26,414 nt of DNA from assembly GCA_000226015.1 (NCBI GenBank), contig JH154988.1, positions 1 through 26,414 on the forward strand, read 5' to 3'. This document shows positions 1-10,523 of this stretch, piece by piece. The notes under the pieces were generated by a model. That model saw only the letters and a list, made by a program, of their open reading frames with translations. It was not told where the DNA came from and ran no database searches. This stretch comes from Mnemiopsis leidyi (taxonomy: Eukaryota; Ctenophora; Tentaculata; Lobata; Bolinopsidae). Numbering within the stretch: the first letter of the stretch is position 1; the number at the start of each line of letters is the position of its first letter. A program made the position numbers and the translations under genes.

Positions 1-261
1 ATGTGTAGTGCACAGTGTAACTTTCTACAATCGTGTAGTGCACAGTGAACTTTCTACAATGTGTAGTGCACAGTGTAACTTTCTACAATGTGTAGTGCAC
101 AGTGTAACTTTCTACAATGTGTAGTGCACTGTGTAACTTTCTACAATGTGTAGTGCACAGTGTAACTTTCTACAATGTGTAGTGCACAGTGTAACTTTCT
201 ACAATGTGTAGTGCACAGTGTACCTTTCTACAATGTGTAGTGCACTGTGTAACTTTCTACA
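1..261. repeat. 29-bp tandem array, 9 copies
   Basis: Nine head-to-tail copies of a 29-base unit run without a break from the window edge, so the array may extend further left. Each unit contains TGTAG near its start and CTACA at its end, which are reverse complements, and a GTGCAC core. Copies differ by a few bases: CACAGTG changes to CACTGTG in copies 5 and 9, copy 2 has one inserted and one deleted base, and copy 8 has TACC for TAAC. It probably lies in an intron of, or upstream of, the LRR gene whose exons begin at 504. Confidence 0.95.
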
Positions 262-503
262 ATGTCGATACGATAGTCATTACCTATTGTACGTAGTAAC
301 TGAAAAGCTTTCAACAGAGGTCATGTGTTTGTAGTTTTATTGTGGAATTCCTGGAATGAAACTTTGCCAATCAAGTGACAACTAAACCAGTCAAATGTCC
401 CTCAGCTGAATTACTACTGTGCTGGCTGCTGATGTAGTATACTAAAGTACGTGTTGAGTGCTGACCTGGAATACAAGCTTAAAATAGTTCGCCATATTTT
501 CAG
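262..503. other. Spacer or intron before the first visible LRR exon
   Basis: No coding exon can be supported here. The stretch ends in a plausible 3' splice site (CCATATTTTCAG, AG at 502-503), so it is most likely intron of the LRRC72-like gene. Confidence 0.5.
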
Positions 504-2992
504 ATCTACAAAGTGGACTTCTTGAAGACAAACTACCAAATAACGGAGTTGTACTTACAGCAAAATATGATCGTCAGTATAGGAGGGGCTCTCAAGCATT
601 TGTCTTGCTTACAGGTTCAATTTTGAAAAAAGCGTTTTTAAGCATTTCCGATGCTGTTCGCGACAGTAGTCTGCTCGGATTTTCTGATCATGTTTTTTAC
701 GAAGACTCGAATAATTCTGAATATTTTTTATACTTTATAAGTGAAACACAAAGTTTTTCGCATGTACACACAGTGATTAATCTAGAATAAGGTCGCAAGT
801 TCAATCAGTTGAGTGATCAAACATGACGACTGAAAACCGCTTAAAGTGTTTACAGAATTTTTCTGCATGTATATTGTTGAAATCATCTTCTACATAAATC
901 AGCAATTACGTTAATGTCTCAGTAATTTAAACCGTTATCTACCGATAACCGATTAAAAATCAAAATAAAATGGTGAGTGATGAAATAAAACAGGTAAATT
1001 TATCCTTAGACATCGACACTATTCGTTACTGCTCTGACACGAATATCTTGTGTCATAATACAGATGGTAGTTAACCAGATGCACCGAATCAAATTAGTCA
1101 ATTTTATAATTATCAAATTACATAATGAGAAATCTAACGCTGATTACTTTCAGATACTAATGTTACACGCTAATCAGTTGACTTGTTCACACACCACTGT
1201 CAAGGAACTGAAGAATATGCTAAGTCTACATACACTCAGTAAGTTTGTACACACACTCAGTAAGTTTGCACATACACTCAAACCGAGCTATACTGCGGGG
1301 TATCCCATTTCATTAGTCTCGTACACACTGATGTTAATGATCAGTGTTAGTTACTGGTGTGCCGTACGTAAATAACAATTCTTACAGGAGATGGATCCTG
1401 GACTTTTTAATTATCAGGTGGCATATTTTCCTCTAGTTACCACCTTACTCCTGATTGAAACCTTTAAATCCAATTTTTTTGATCTAACCGACGTTCCAAC
1501 TCTTACACACGTAATGAATTTGCCTTGCAGTTTCAAATTTGCTGGGGCTTAATGACCAAATACAATGCGCTGGCTCCGTAATAATTATAGTCTCTTCTGG
1601 GGACTGCGAAAGGGAAACCCCACTTTTATAAAAGTACGAGTGTTCTATTTCAAGATCGTACATTGTACTTTTTGCCAAGTTCTCACCGGTTGGCAAGGAC
1701 CTCTGCACAAACAAAATAGACAGAGTAATTAGATTCTGACGTATCGCGCGAACGACGAAATAGCTGTTTGTATGAAAATGGTTACATCGTAGAAGCGAGT
1801 GTGACATTTTGAGAGCCGCGCACGCCGCGCATTCAATTTAATTTCACGTGTATGTACGTGCTGACCCCAGATTGTCCGAATTTCAGCTTAGATAATAGAT
1901 AACGTTATTTACTTTGGTTTATTGTACGTAATGACAACACATCATACTTTTCAGACCTATTTGGGAACCCCATCGCTCAAGAAGAGTGCTACAGGTTGTT
2001 TGTTATCCACAATATCGGATCTCTAAAACTACTAGATCGACAAGCGGTTACGTACACCGAAACATGTGCCGCTAGAAGGTCAGTTGTTTACAGAAAATTT
2101 GATTAATCTCATCACTTGTTACGTTAGGAATTTCAGTAATCAGTGAGCATCTCCTTATCTTCCACAGTTTTGCTATAGTGTTATTCACTTATTTTCTGGT
2201 GGTTGTATCACAGACAGTTGGACCCTCTGTCTATGCAGGTTGTTTGCACCCCAGTCCGTCAGGATAAAGGACTCTATTAAGTTCGGTAGACGTGAGTTTA
2301 ACAAAGACTGTTCACTGCCAAAGCGACAAATCGGTACGTGATGTTAATAACTTAATAAGAACATAGAATGTAGTTCGCTCCTGTGGGATTGTTCTGTACA
2401 GACTGATGGTCGGTAAAGAACAACTTACAAAACACATGTGACACGTGTAACACATTATATGGCATTTTGTACTCTTCTCTCTGTTTAGTAAACTAAAATA
2501 ATGCTGTGATACTGAACATACATACATCTTTATCAATGTAATGTATAAGTGTAAATTTTGTCCAATTTCAGTGTAAACTGTGTATAGTGTAATGTGGTAA
2601 ACTTTTTGTAGTAAACTTCGGCCTTCGCGCTGCCCATTAGGGGTAGTGAATATTGCATTTGTTATACCGTATTAAATGTATTCACACTTATACATTTTGT
2701 GTTGTCCAGTGTATAGCACAAATTGTAGAATGTATAATGTAAATTGTATACTGTGTATATACATCGAAGTTTTCACTGTATTAAGTGTGTTGTATTACCC
2801 ATCCCCCGCCAAGGTACCACACTGCGCTACATCAGAGTAGGGGAGATCCCGCACTCCCGCGCCAGTCTGTCCCCGCGCCGCAACACCACCCCCATGTCCT
2901 ACTCCCTGTTCGACTGGGAAACTTCGGGACGGGAGTTCCTCTTCTCCCAGGACAGGTCTCCTCCCAGGAAACTAACTGTCTCCATCAAGTAG
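504..2992 (+). CDS. LRRC72: LRRC72-like leucine-rich-repeat protein, C-terminal five exons (partial)
   Basis: Exons 504-614, 1154-1238, 1955-2078, 2239-2291 and 2814-2992 join in phase (0, 1, 2, 1) into about 183 residues ending at TAG. The product shows leucine-rich repeats (ITELYLQQNMI, then ILMLHANQLT, TVKELKNMLSLHTL) followed by an LRR cap: LFGNPIAQEECYRLFVIHNI, then LKLLDRQAVT. A polar tail ends in KLTVSIK. The repeat spacing, the NPIAQEE-YRL-VI cap, an IKFG-type segment after the cap and the closing LTV motif match what I recall of animal LRRC72, a small LRR protein associated with ciliated and testis cells; its molecular role is poorly known. The N-terminal repeats lie beyond the left edge. 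The exons are short, and none except the last would stand out alone. It could be a related small LRR family; the LRR cap itself is secure. Confidence 0.8.
1239..1954. other. Intron with duplicated donor site
   Basis: The intron between the two LRR exons starts at GTAAGT (1239). A second copy of the exon-end and donor sequence (ACACTCAGTAAGTTTG) follows 21 bases later, with its GT at 1260, and a degraded third copy without a GT follows. No further coding is supported inside the intron. A stretch at 1418-1510 reads open but does not fit the phase. Confidence 0.6.
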
Positions 2993-4924
2993 AGTTCACA
3001 GTGTAGTGTGTACTGGTAGTTTGTGTGTACTGGTAGTTTGTAGTTTGTAGTTTGTTGAAGTGTGTTGTAGTTTTACAGATTTTAGTTTTATTGGGAAGTG
3101 ACATTTTAGAATTATTACAGTTAGCTCATTTGAAAGAGGGAAATAATTGGAATCGTGTGGCTCACGATTTGCTTATTTTAAGTTTAAATTTCATGGTTTG
3201 GTTCGAGAATCGCCGAAGTGAAACTTTTTCTGAAATAGACCATTACATTTGAGATTTTCTCTTGGTAAGTTTAAAACATCAAAACTTGACCAATCAAGAA
3301 AGACAAACTCGTTGATGTTTTGCCTGCTTATTACACAGACAAGCATCGTTCGCAGATCGTACTCCAGTCGCATAACTTGCTGTCTATTTGTACAGTTGAT
3401 TGTATAGTCGCTTCTAGTCGGTATCTCTTGACTTTTGTTATCCCGTAGGCATTAAACCTACCCCAACCTGCCCCTCACCAGTCGCCCCAAATCTTGACAC
3501 TTTCCTGAACTAAATGTTATCGCTTTTCCCCACATCAAAGTATATTGAACAATGCAATCATGCAATGCGCGACCCAACAAGGAATTAGAATTCCCATTCC
3601 GGGTTAACTTTTATCCGAAGATTATAACTTAGTTATAATATAACTATGTTTAGAACAATTTTGTGTATTATTTTGCGTGTTTATATTCTTGATGTAAAAT
3701 AATTTTTGTTATATGTGTATGACTTTGCTACCCAAACAATGAATGATTGTTGCAGAAATTGGTAGATCTGTAGATTTGAGATTTATATTTGTGAAGATGT
3801 AGAGATTTTAAATCCTATAGTACCTGCTTTACTTCAGTAAAATTATGGTATATCGTGCAACATGTTACGTTGATATTTGTTGGGGGCCGAAGTAACTCTA
3901 GTAATTTTATACGGTAATATGACACTTGAAGTTATTCTGTTATAGAGGGTAGATGTTGACGTTAGTAAATCTCGTTTCTGTTCGTTCTTATCTTTTGACT
4001 GCTGACTGATAAGACTACTTTCTTGCTGGTTACTTGAATAACTTAGGACTTAGCCCTATTTCTTTATTTAAGACGTAGCAAAACGCCTGGATTAACGGAT
4101 TAATAAACTAGGGTGATGGACAAGTTTTATTTGCTCTGATTGCTGTCCACAGAAGTTGATTTAATTTATATGCTACTTTGTAATGTTTATAGTGATCACA
4201 GATCAAATCACAATTTGGTTTATTGAATTGTTATGCGGCATAATTCGTATATTTTAGATACAGCGATTTTATGACGAAGTAGTTTATGATTTATTATTTG
4301 TGTTGTCAACGTATTTTATGTTATAATAACTTTATTTTACTTTCTTTACTACATTATATTCTTCGTGTTTCCAGACCCTGTTTTTATTTAAACTACAAAA
4401 ATCCCCATTCCAACAGGATTATATACACCATAGAGAATACAACGTTAATAAATTGATTACAATAAGTTGGTTCACACAAATTTTATACATCGTGCAAGTA
4501 TACCTACAGAGTATACATCACATGTACATCCGTTCTCCAACAAACTGTAGCTAAATGAGTAGTATGTCTACTTGGCACAACGGCTACAGTTACCACACCG
4601 CACCCAACTCCCCCTAAACCTACTCTAATTGGTTTAGTCTTGTTAATGTGCTCCACTTTGTCAGCTCAGATAATAGGTATAGCTATCCGATCGCATTAGT
4701 TGCTCTTTTCCGCCATTTCTTTGGACAAATTCCAAGTTTGGCGCGGTCCTCAGCACTTGCGTTCTGTATCATTTTACCGTTAAGTTTGTCCGTGAGAAAT
4801 CTCCTTAATTAAATTTACTTTGTCCAGATCACTATAAGTTTCAGTTAAAGTGCTGCATTAGCGTATTAATCGTACAAATCTGTTGTCACTGTCTTCCTTC
4901 GCCTCACGTCGGGACTGTCACCCG
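2993..4924. other. AT-rich intergenic region, no gene supported
   Basis: This follows the LRRC72-like stop codon and should include its 3' UTR. A short GT-rich repeat (TACTGGTAGTTTG twice, then TAGTTTG copies) lies at about 3010-3055. AATAAA hexamers occur near 4103 and 4447, but both are more than 1 kb from the stop, so I do not assign either. Short open frames here have no recognisable protein character on either strand. Confidence 0.6.
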
Positions 4925-5120
4925 ATTGTTTTCTCAGTGATTTGAACGGTTTTATTGAACTTAACTTCTTGTAATTGTTTTCTCAATGATTTGAACGGTT
5001 TTATTGAACTTAACTTCTTGTAATTGTTTTCTCAATGATTTGAACGGTTTTATTGAACTTAACTTCTTGTAATTGTTTTCTCAATGATTTGAACGGTTTT
5101 ATTGAACTTAACTTCTTGTA
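4925..5120. repeat. 49-bp tandem repeat x4 next to the MGL start codon
   Basis: Four nearly identical 49-base units (4925, 4974, 5023, 5072) begin ATTGTTTTCTCA and end AACTTCTTGTA. The first unit has CAGTG where the others have CAATG. The array stops seven bases before the ATG at 5128. It therefore forms either the 5' UTR or proximal promoter of the lipase gene, or the end of a 5' UTR intron whose acceptor would be TTCTTGTAATAG (AG at 5123-5124). Confidence 0.95.
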
Positions 5121-5127
5121 ATAGGAA

Positions 5128-8100
5128 ATGGGAGAAGAGAAAGTGGAGCCCAAAAAGCGAACCAAGTTCGTGAGACAGCCATCCAGTAAGGCAGGTATCT
5201 TTCTAGATTAGCTGCAAAAATACGTTTTCATTGTTCGAAATTTTACGTGGTGGCCTACCAGATTACACTGGAGTAACTAGACAATAGATTGTACAGTAAT
5301 ACTGTATCCCTGTAAGAAATCCTGTCCAGGACTAAACCCTCCCTCCCTCAGTCTCCCTCCGAACTGTCTCCAGTGGAAGTAGATGCCGGGTCTCCAGTTT
5401 CCCTTGCTCCACCAGAGACGTTAGGACAAGGACCCCGACTGTACACGATAGAGTGGCCTGTTGAAGATTGTATTGCTCATGTTTACATACTTCACGGTTA
5501 TGCCGAGCATTGTGAGAGGTTGGTTTTACTTAAACTTTTCCTCAGAAATATGATACGTTTTTTCTTAAAAATCGCTTTCAAGAATAAAGGTTAATCTTAT
5601 TTTACTTGCGCTATGTCTATTGTCTAACATTTCCAAACTTATCTTCTCCCCGGTACCGTGATTTGATTTAACAATTGAATTTACCATGTAGAATTTATAT
5701 CTTTCCACATAGTTGTTTAACAAAGTCATTCAAATTGTTGTAGTGGCAAAAAGCAAAGTTTTCAAATCCAGCCCGTAAAAACTTACAACTCTATTGCAAG
5801 ATGAGAGTTGAATAAAGAGTGTTAAATCTGGCGGCGCGTTAAAGTGATAGATCTCTCACGTCTGTTTTCAATAGAACTGTTATCAGAGAAACATTTATAT
5901 TGCTCCCATTAATGCTCAACAATATAAATCGTGATTAAAGTTTCTAGTTGACACCTAGGTCTCCGATCTAAGTCCAAGTCAGACAAAAGAACCACGAAAA
6001 AGTGCAATTTTTGTGATAGTTTTCGAACTTGAAGCAGGTGTTGAACAACGACTAGGTTTAGTATAAATACAACGCGAGCCAAGCCAGGTCCATCAATCTA
6101 CAAACTCGAGATGAAATACTTGGTAGTGTTTGCCCTTGTTGCCCTGGTGGCTGCCCGCCCTGACGGTGGAGACAAACCCCGCCCCAAACCTCATGGGCCT
6201 GCTATATTCGTCAGACCCGTCCATAAGGCTGCTCAAAACGAGTCCTACGAGTTCAAGTTCGGAATTGCTGGAATGAAGGAGCTGAACGAAACTGAAGTTA
6301 GCTTGTGGAGGGTTGTGAAGGGAGAGGAAGGACCGGAACTGAAGGAGACCGACTTTGATGTGGAACTGAAGACTTTGTCTGAGGAGGAGATCAAGGAGTG
6401 GATCGAGAAGAGGAAAGAAGAGCACATGGACGAAAATGAGGAGGATAAGGAAGGAAAGGACGACAGAAGACCTCACTTCAAGCATGCCATTGTTGGGCAT
6501 GTTACCGTGTCTGATGTGAGTTGTGAAGACCAAGGTCGCTATCTGGTCAGGTATGGAAGTAAACCTGAACCGAAGGAGGAGGTTAAGAAGGAAGACGATG
6601 ACGAGAGAAGACGTCCACACAAACGATATGGTGCTTTCCTTATCTTGGTGAAGGGATGCGAACGGCCCAAACCCGAAGAGAATTAGACTTAGAAACTAAT
6701 GGAGGATCAAAATTATATTTTGATTGAACATCAACAATTTAAAAAATCATTGTTTTTCTTGGTTTAACTATACTGAAAAAAAATTAATGCGAGTTTTGGG
6801 AAAAGTCACTGACTTCTCAGTTTAAATTTGCGAAAATTAGATTGTTTAAACATTTTAGACGTCGCTTCTTTCATTGAAATGTACGTTTGAATGACATTTG
6901 TTCAGATACAACGGATTCTGCGAGACGCTAAACAAACACAAAATTTCTGTGGCTACCCATGACCACGTAGGTAAGACACGTAAATCAGTTTTGTAGTAAA
7001 GTAGTGTTACCTACTCTCCTTCTACTTCTAGTAACAATCAGTTTTGTAGTAAAGTAGTGTTACCTACTCTACTTCTACTTCTACAGTAGTTCTAGTAACA
7101 GTTTCATTTCAACTTTAGCGCTGTCTAATTGTCGGAGGCTTTGCATAATCATCAATAATTACAAAAATTTATACCTCACCAAATTTGTATAGCTTTGGAG
7201 TTTGCCATAGGTTTCCCTTTCCAGCTTTCCTACTTCTCATTACAAGATAAGGGTTCCTGTCGTCCTGCCCCAGAACATCGTGCCCCACAACATTTTTTCC
7301 CGCATATTTGGCCCCAGCGACCGTAACCCAAACCCTAACCCAAACCCTAACGCTAACCCTAACCCTTACGAAGTTGTCTTTTGTGAAGGAGGGCGTCACT
7401 GGGGCTAAATCTCTGGGTTAAAGTGCTCTGGGGCACTTTGTTCTGGGACAGGACGTCGGACACCCAAGATAAGAATTCGATTTGTACAGGACACGGTCAA
7501 AGTGATGGACACCGATTTCACGTCGACCATTTCGATACGTACGTTCACGATGCGATTGAGTTGATGAAGGAGCACAAGCAAACGGTCGGCGAAGGAAAAC
7601 CGTTTATCTTATTCGGACACAGCATGGGTGGTTTACTGGCAACTCATTGTATGCTGAAAGTTCCAGAACTTTTCACAGCTGGAATACTAAGTTCTCCATG
7701 CCTCAAGGTTCAACTTGAGATTATAATTTGTTTTTTCTCACTAGTCAATACCATTACCATTACTCATCTAATAGTGATGTTCTTATCAATTAACCATTAA
7801 GATGTTGTTTGAAAACTCCAACTCAGAACTTTCATTTTAAAGTTAGCTATGCCGGATTGGGGTTCGGGTTAGACTTAGAATTTAAGTAACAATCAGGAAT
7901 TAGGGTTGTAGCCGCCTAAATCATTCAATTTATAAATTCAAAAGGTGATCTGGTGATAATCTCCACACCCAGATTCACGGAAAGTATGACAAGTTGCCGA
8001 TGCGCGTCGCTGCACGTGCATTATCCTACATAGCTCCACGTTTCTACATCCCTAGTCGAGCTCTAGCTCTGGACCCTTGTGACGTCATCGCTGATGAAAA

Positions 8101-9150
8101 AGACAGGTACTGTCATTATTGTTCTGCACTCTGTTGTATAAGAGTGCAGGAGACTGAAATTTGTCGGGTTTAAAATTGGAGGATGAAGTTTGAACATAGC
8201 GTAACCAGAAGAGAAGATCTCCATGTGCTCCTTGTAGAGTGTAGCTGATAGCATCACGATTGAAATTCCTACTGGCTACCTCTCTACTGTTATCTCTCAC
8301 TACTTAACTGTTTTTTAGTTACGATTAAGTATTAAATCTTGAAATAAATGTAATTTCCAGAGAAGCCTACGCAACAGATCCGCTAATATGGCACTATCAA
8401 AGCAAACCAGGATTTGCAGTGGCAGTGTTTGATGCGATAGACAAGGCCCAAGAGAACTTGATGAATTTGAAAGTAACCTGTCTTGTACAACATGGGACTG
8501 ACGATCTGGTATGGTATTGTATTAAATCAAGAGGACGTATTAAACGAACATATTGACTTGAGTGTAAAGAATTGAGCCTGGACGGAACCCAGCTGCTTCA
8601 TTGCATGCTGCTTCATTGCATGTACAATGTACCATTATGCTACCACAGTATTTATTCCATGTACTAATGTACATTTTACAATATACTTTGCATACATGTA
8701 CAATTTACATGCAAAGGTGTATTTGTAGTTAAAATACCTTATTTATACTAAAAACATCATCTTTATTGTATATCGTACGCCGAACATGGTGTATAATGAT
8801 ATCAAATTGTTTGATATGGTGGTTTTCTAACAGTCTGTTTCATTCTAAAGTCGAAACTCCTAAGTTCTAACCTTGCCGGTATTTTTAAATTGACCCGCCA
8901 AGACAAAAGTGGGACACTTCCGAACGAATACTGTTCTCAATGATGTTTAACTCCCAAATTTCAGGTGTGTGATCCGGCAGGGGTGGAGCCGTTTAAGAAA
9001 CTTCCAGATCTGGTGCAGCTGAAGTTATACGAGGGGGCTAAGCATGCCCTCCTGCTGGACACCCAGGAAATACGGAATGTCGTCATGAAGGACTGCTTAG
9101 ACTTTATCAACTCATTTGTAGCAGTGTCATCGGGACATTCTGCTACTTGA
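5128..9150 (+). CDS. MGLL: Monoglyceride lipase (alpha/beta-hydrolase), 7 coding exons
   Basis: Exons 5128-5194, 5374-5518, 6906-6970, 7490-7707, 7973-8106, 8361-8508 and 8965-9150 join to a 320-residue protein; the human enzyme is about 303. Monoglyceride lipase hydrolyses monoacylglycerols, including the endocannabinoid 2-arachidonoylglycerol, to fatty acid and glycerol at membranes. Visible hallmarks are HGYAEH (63-68, oxyanion-hole HG), HDHVGHGQSDG around 89-99, the nucleophile elbow GHSMGG with Ser137, HGTDDLVCD with Asp258, and GAKHALL with His286, so the triad is complete. Cys261, just after the Asp, matches a conserved MGL cysteine. No signal peptide is seen; the N-terminus is basic and polar. 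Splice junctions are canonical and phases agree throughout. The exon 1 to exon 2 junction is the least certain: an alternative donor at 5186 and an alternative acceptor near 5351 exist. Intron 2 carries another gene. Confidence 0.93.
6062..6069 (+). promoter_or_regulatory. TATA box of the nested gene
   Basis: A perfect TATAAATA lies 42-49 bases upstream of the ATG at 6111. Transcription starting about 30 bases downstream would begin near 6092, beside an initiator-like CCATCAAT, and leave a 5' UTR of only about 20 bases. This supports an independent promoter inside the lipase intron. Confidence 0.7.
6111..6686 (+). CDS. Small secreted protein, possibly Ig-like, nested in MGLL intron 2
   Basis: This is a single-exon ORF of 191 residues, richer in GC than the surrounding intron. 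Residues 1-15 (MKYLVVFALVALVAA) form a clear signal peptide. The mature part has beta-strand-like segments (AIFVRPV, YEFKFGIAG, EVSLWRVV, HAIVGHVTVSDV, RYLVRYG, AFLILVKG), with EDQGRYLV resembling the D-x-G-x-Y motif before the last strands of immunoglobulin I-set domains. The canonical Ig cysteines are absent; the only cysteines are 138 and 183. N43 (NES) and N59 (NET) are possible glycosylation sites. Two very charged insertions (about 91-122 and 151-172) contain dibasic and RRR sites that could be cleaved. I do not recognise a named family and assign no function. The signal peptide, TATA box and intact frame argue for a real gene on the same strand as its host. Confidence 0.75.
   Translation: MKYLVVFALVALVAARPDGGDKPRPKPHGPAIFVRPVHKAAQNESYEFKFGIAGMKELNETEVSLWRVVKGEEGPELKETDFDVELKTLSEEEIKEWIEKRKEEHMDENEEDKEGKDDRRPHFKHAIVGHVTVSDVSCEDQGRYLVRYGSKPEPKEEVKKEDDDERRRPHKRYGAFLILVKGCERPKPEEN
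6982..7089. repeat. 54-bp tandem duplication in MGLL intron 3
   Basis: Two adjacent copies start AATCAGTTTTGTAGTAAAGT at 6982 and 7036, with a few differences towards the 3' end of the second. It begins 12 bases inside the intron donor at 6971 and does not touch coding sequence. Confidence 0.9.
7259..7459. repeat. Foldback element with telomere-like loop (MGLL intron 3)
   Basis: The left arm (about 7259-7323) and right arm (about 7391-7459) are imperfect reverse complements. Both contain the series CGTCCTG-CCCAGAACA, GTGCCCCA and TTT-GCCCCAG-GAC when the right arm is read on the other strand. The loop holds about 45 bases of degenerate CCCTAA/CCCAAA units (7322-7368). The right arm ends about 30 bases before the acceptor of exon 4. 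I see no transposase ORF, so this looks like a non-autonomous foldback or MITE-like insertion. Confidence 0.75.
7322..7368. repeat. Interstitial telomere-like (CCCTAA)n tract
   Basis: The tract has about seven units of TAACCC, ACCCTAA and AACGCTAA type, the C-rich strand of a TTAGGG telomere, with degenerate bases. It is intronic and sits in the loop of the foldback element, so it is not a chromosome end. Confidence 0.8.
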
Positions 9151-9799
9151 GCATTGCTGGGATACCTGTACGTGATATTGTGTGATTTTTATTGTTTTTT
9201 GAGTGTAAAGGTTGCGGTTATTTTTAATTTCATGATTTAATTTTCTGTTTTAAAGCCGTTTTTTGATTTTCATTTGCTTTTAGTCGTTTGATTTAATCTT
9301 TTTCGTTACGATTTCAAATATGTAAGTATAACTAAAAGTATTAAGTAAGTAGCATTCTAAATCTAAGAATATGCTAAGTATGACACTTGCAGTAACAGTT
9401 ACACTTACAGTTGCAGTTACTAAAGTTAAATTATGAATACATCCACAACCAAGATTACGGAATTAATACGATTTGTGTAACTGTAATATAATGAATGAGT
9501 AGAGTTATTATTAATTCATTGATAAGTGGCATCTCTATTTGAACTAGTCTAAACATCTGATTCTAGCCTTGGAAATTCGGACATGTTTAATGTTGTTGCC
9601 TGACTTGAAAACGGGCCGCAACGTGAGGCAACAAATTTCAACATAGAACGTCAAACGTTAATTTGATTGTTGATGAACATAGAACGTCAAACGCTAATTA
9701 TTCAAATGCAGATCTATCAACGGCCCAACGGGTACTCTCCAAGTTCCCATCACCCATGATACTCAATAATCATTTGCCTTGGTATCGTATCTCATTCCT
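9151..9799. other. AT-rich stretch after MGLL; 3' UTR then spacer
   Basis: The lipase 3' UTR should start here, but I see no AATAAA within 450 bases of the stop codon, so the polyadenylation site is not located. A short direct duplication (ACATAGAACGTCAAACG) occurs near 9642 and again near 9677. No other gene is supported. Confidence 0.55.
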
Positions 9800-10063
9800 G
9801 GCCTATTGTCAATGTCTATTAACGCGCGGGCGATGCGTTGTACTTGTAGGTTGCATTGATAACTTACTTGCTACTGTGTACTGTCGTTGAGCGATGCGCG
9901 TCTATAGAATTAATTGGAAATTATCGCCAGGCCAAGAGGCAGAAAAGCGTAAGACACAAAAGCGCGCTTGCTAGACGTTGCCTTGCCATGCTAATGCTCA
10001 TGCTGCGAAGCGCAGCCTCCGGCTTAATTTTGAAAAGGATCATAATGTGAGATCGAGACATAT

Positions 10064-10257
10064 TTGACGAGATGATATCCGTCTAACGCGAGGAGAGCAG
10101 AAAACTGCGAGCCGCGCGCGGGTCGGGTAACATCTCGACAAAGACATATGAGCGCGCGATGGTTGTCGAAGTGTTACCCGACTCGCAGGCCTGAGGCCGC
10201 AGCTTGCTGCTCTCCTGGCGTTTCGTTAAAACGTTAAACGCGATATCATCTCGTCAA
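10064..10257. mobile_element. Long hairpin / foldback (MITE-like)
   Basis: The ends are a perfect 16-bp inverted repeat: TTGACGAGATGATATC at 10064-10079 and its reverse complement at 10242-10257. Inside, AGGAGAGCAG pairs with CTGCTCTCCT, and GTCGGGTAACA..TCGACAA pairs with TTGTCGA..TGTTACCCGAC, so nearly the whole unit folds back with a short loop near 10141-10160. It has no coding capacity. Confidence 0.8.
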
Positions 10258-10258
10258 C

Positions 10259-10523
10259 TTGTAGGTTGATAACCTACTGTCGCGGCCATCACGCGCTCTC
10301 ACGCATTTCTGGCCTGGCGACATGGACATGAAAAAGTTCATGAAAAGAGTTCTAGACGCGCATCGCGCCGGTTGACTCGTCAACGCGATGGCCGCGCGAC
10401 TTGCTCTAACGGCCGGAGGGCGGAGCCCTTTTCTTTGTTCTTGACGAGATCAGATTATATGTTGTAGGTTGATAACCTACTGACGCGGCCATCACGCGCT
10501 GTCACGCATTTCTGGCCTGGCGA
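10259..10523. repeat. Two 62-bp direct repeats with a palindromic head
   Basis: Copies at 10259-10320 and 10462-10523 differ at two positions by eye. Each starts with the palindrome GTAGGTT-GAT-AACCTAC and runs through GCGGCCATCACGCGC to GGCCTGGCGA. Both are followed by TTCTAGACGCGCATCGC, at a greater distance in copy 1, so copy 2 looks like an internally deleted version. Confidence 0.85.

Noticed and set aside
1-261. CRISPR array
   Set aside because: Repeats are contiguous without unique spacers and the window is clearly animal nuclear DNA.
1418-1510. Possible extra LRR exon (reads FPLVTTLLL, then LTDVPTLTH)
   Set aside because: It has a plausible acceptor and donor, but including it breaks the phase. 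The direct join 1238 to 1955 gives the perfect LRR-cap sequence HTLNLFGNPIA, so I treat the stretch as intron.
6093-6620. A 175-codon open frame on the minus strand
   Set aside because: It is antisense to the signal-peptide-bearing ORF at 6111-6686, which has the TATA box and start context. The minus-strand frame is open only because of codon bias in the other strand.
7322-7368. A true telomere or chromosome end
   Set aside because: The tract is short and degenerate and lies in an intron between coding exons of one gene.
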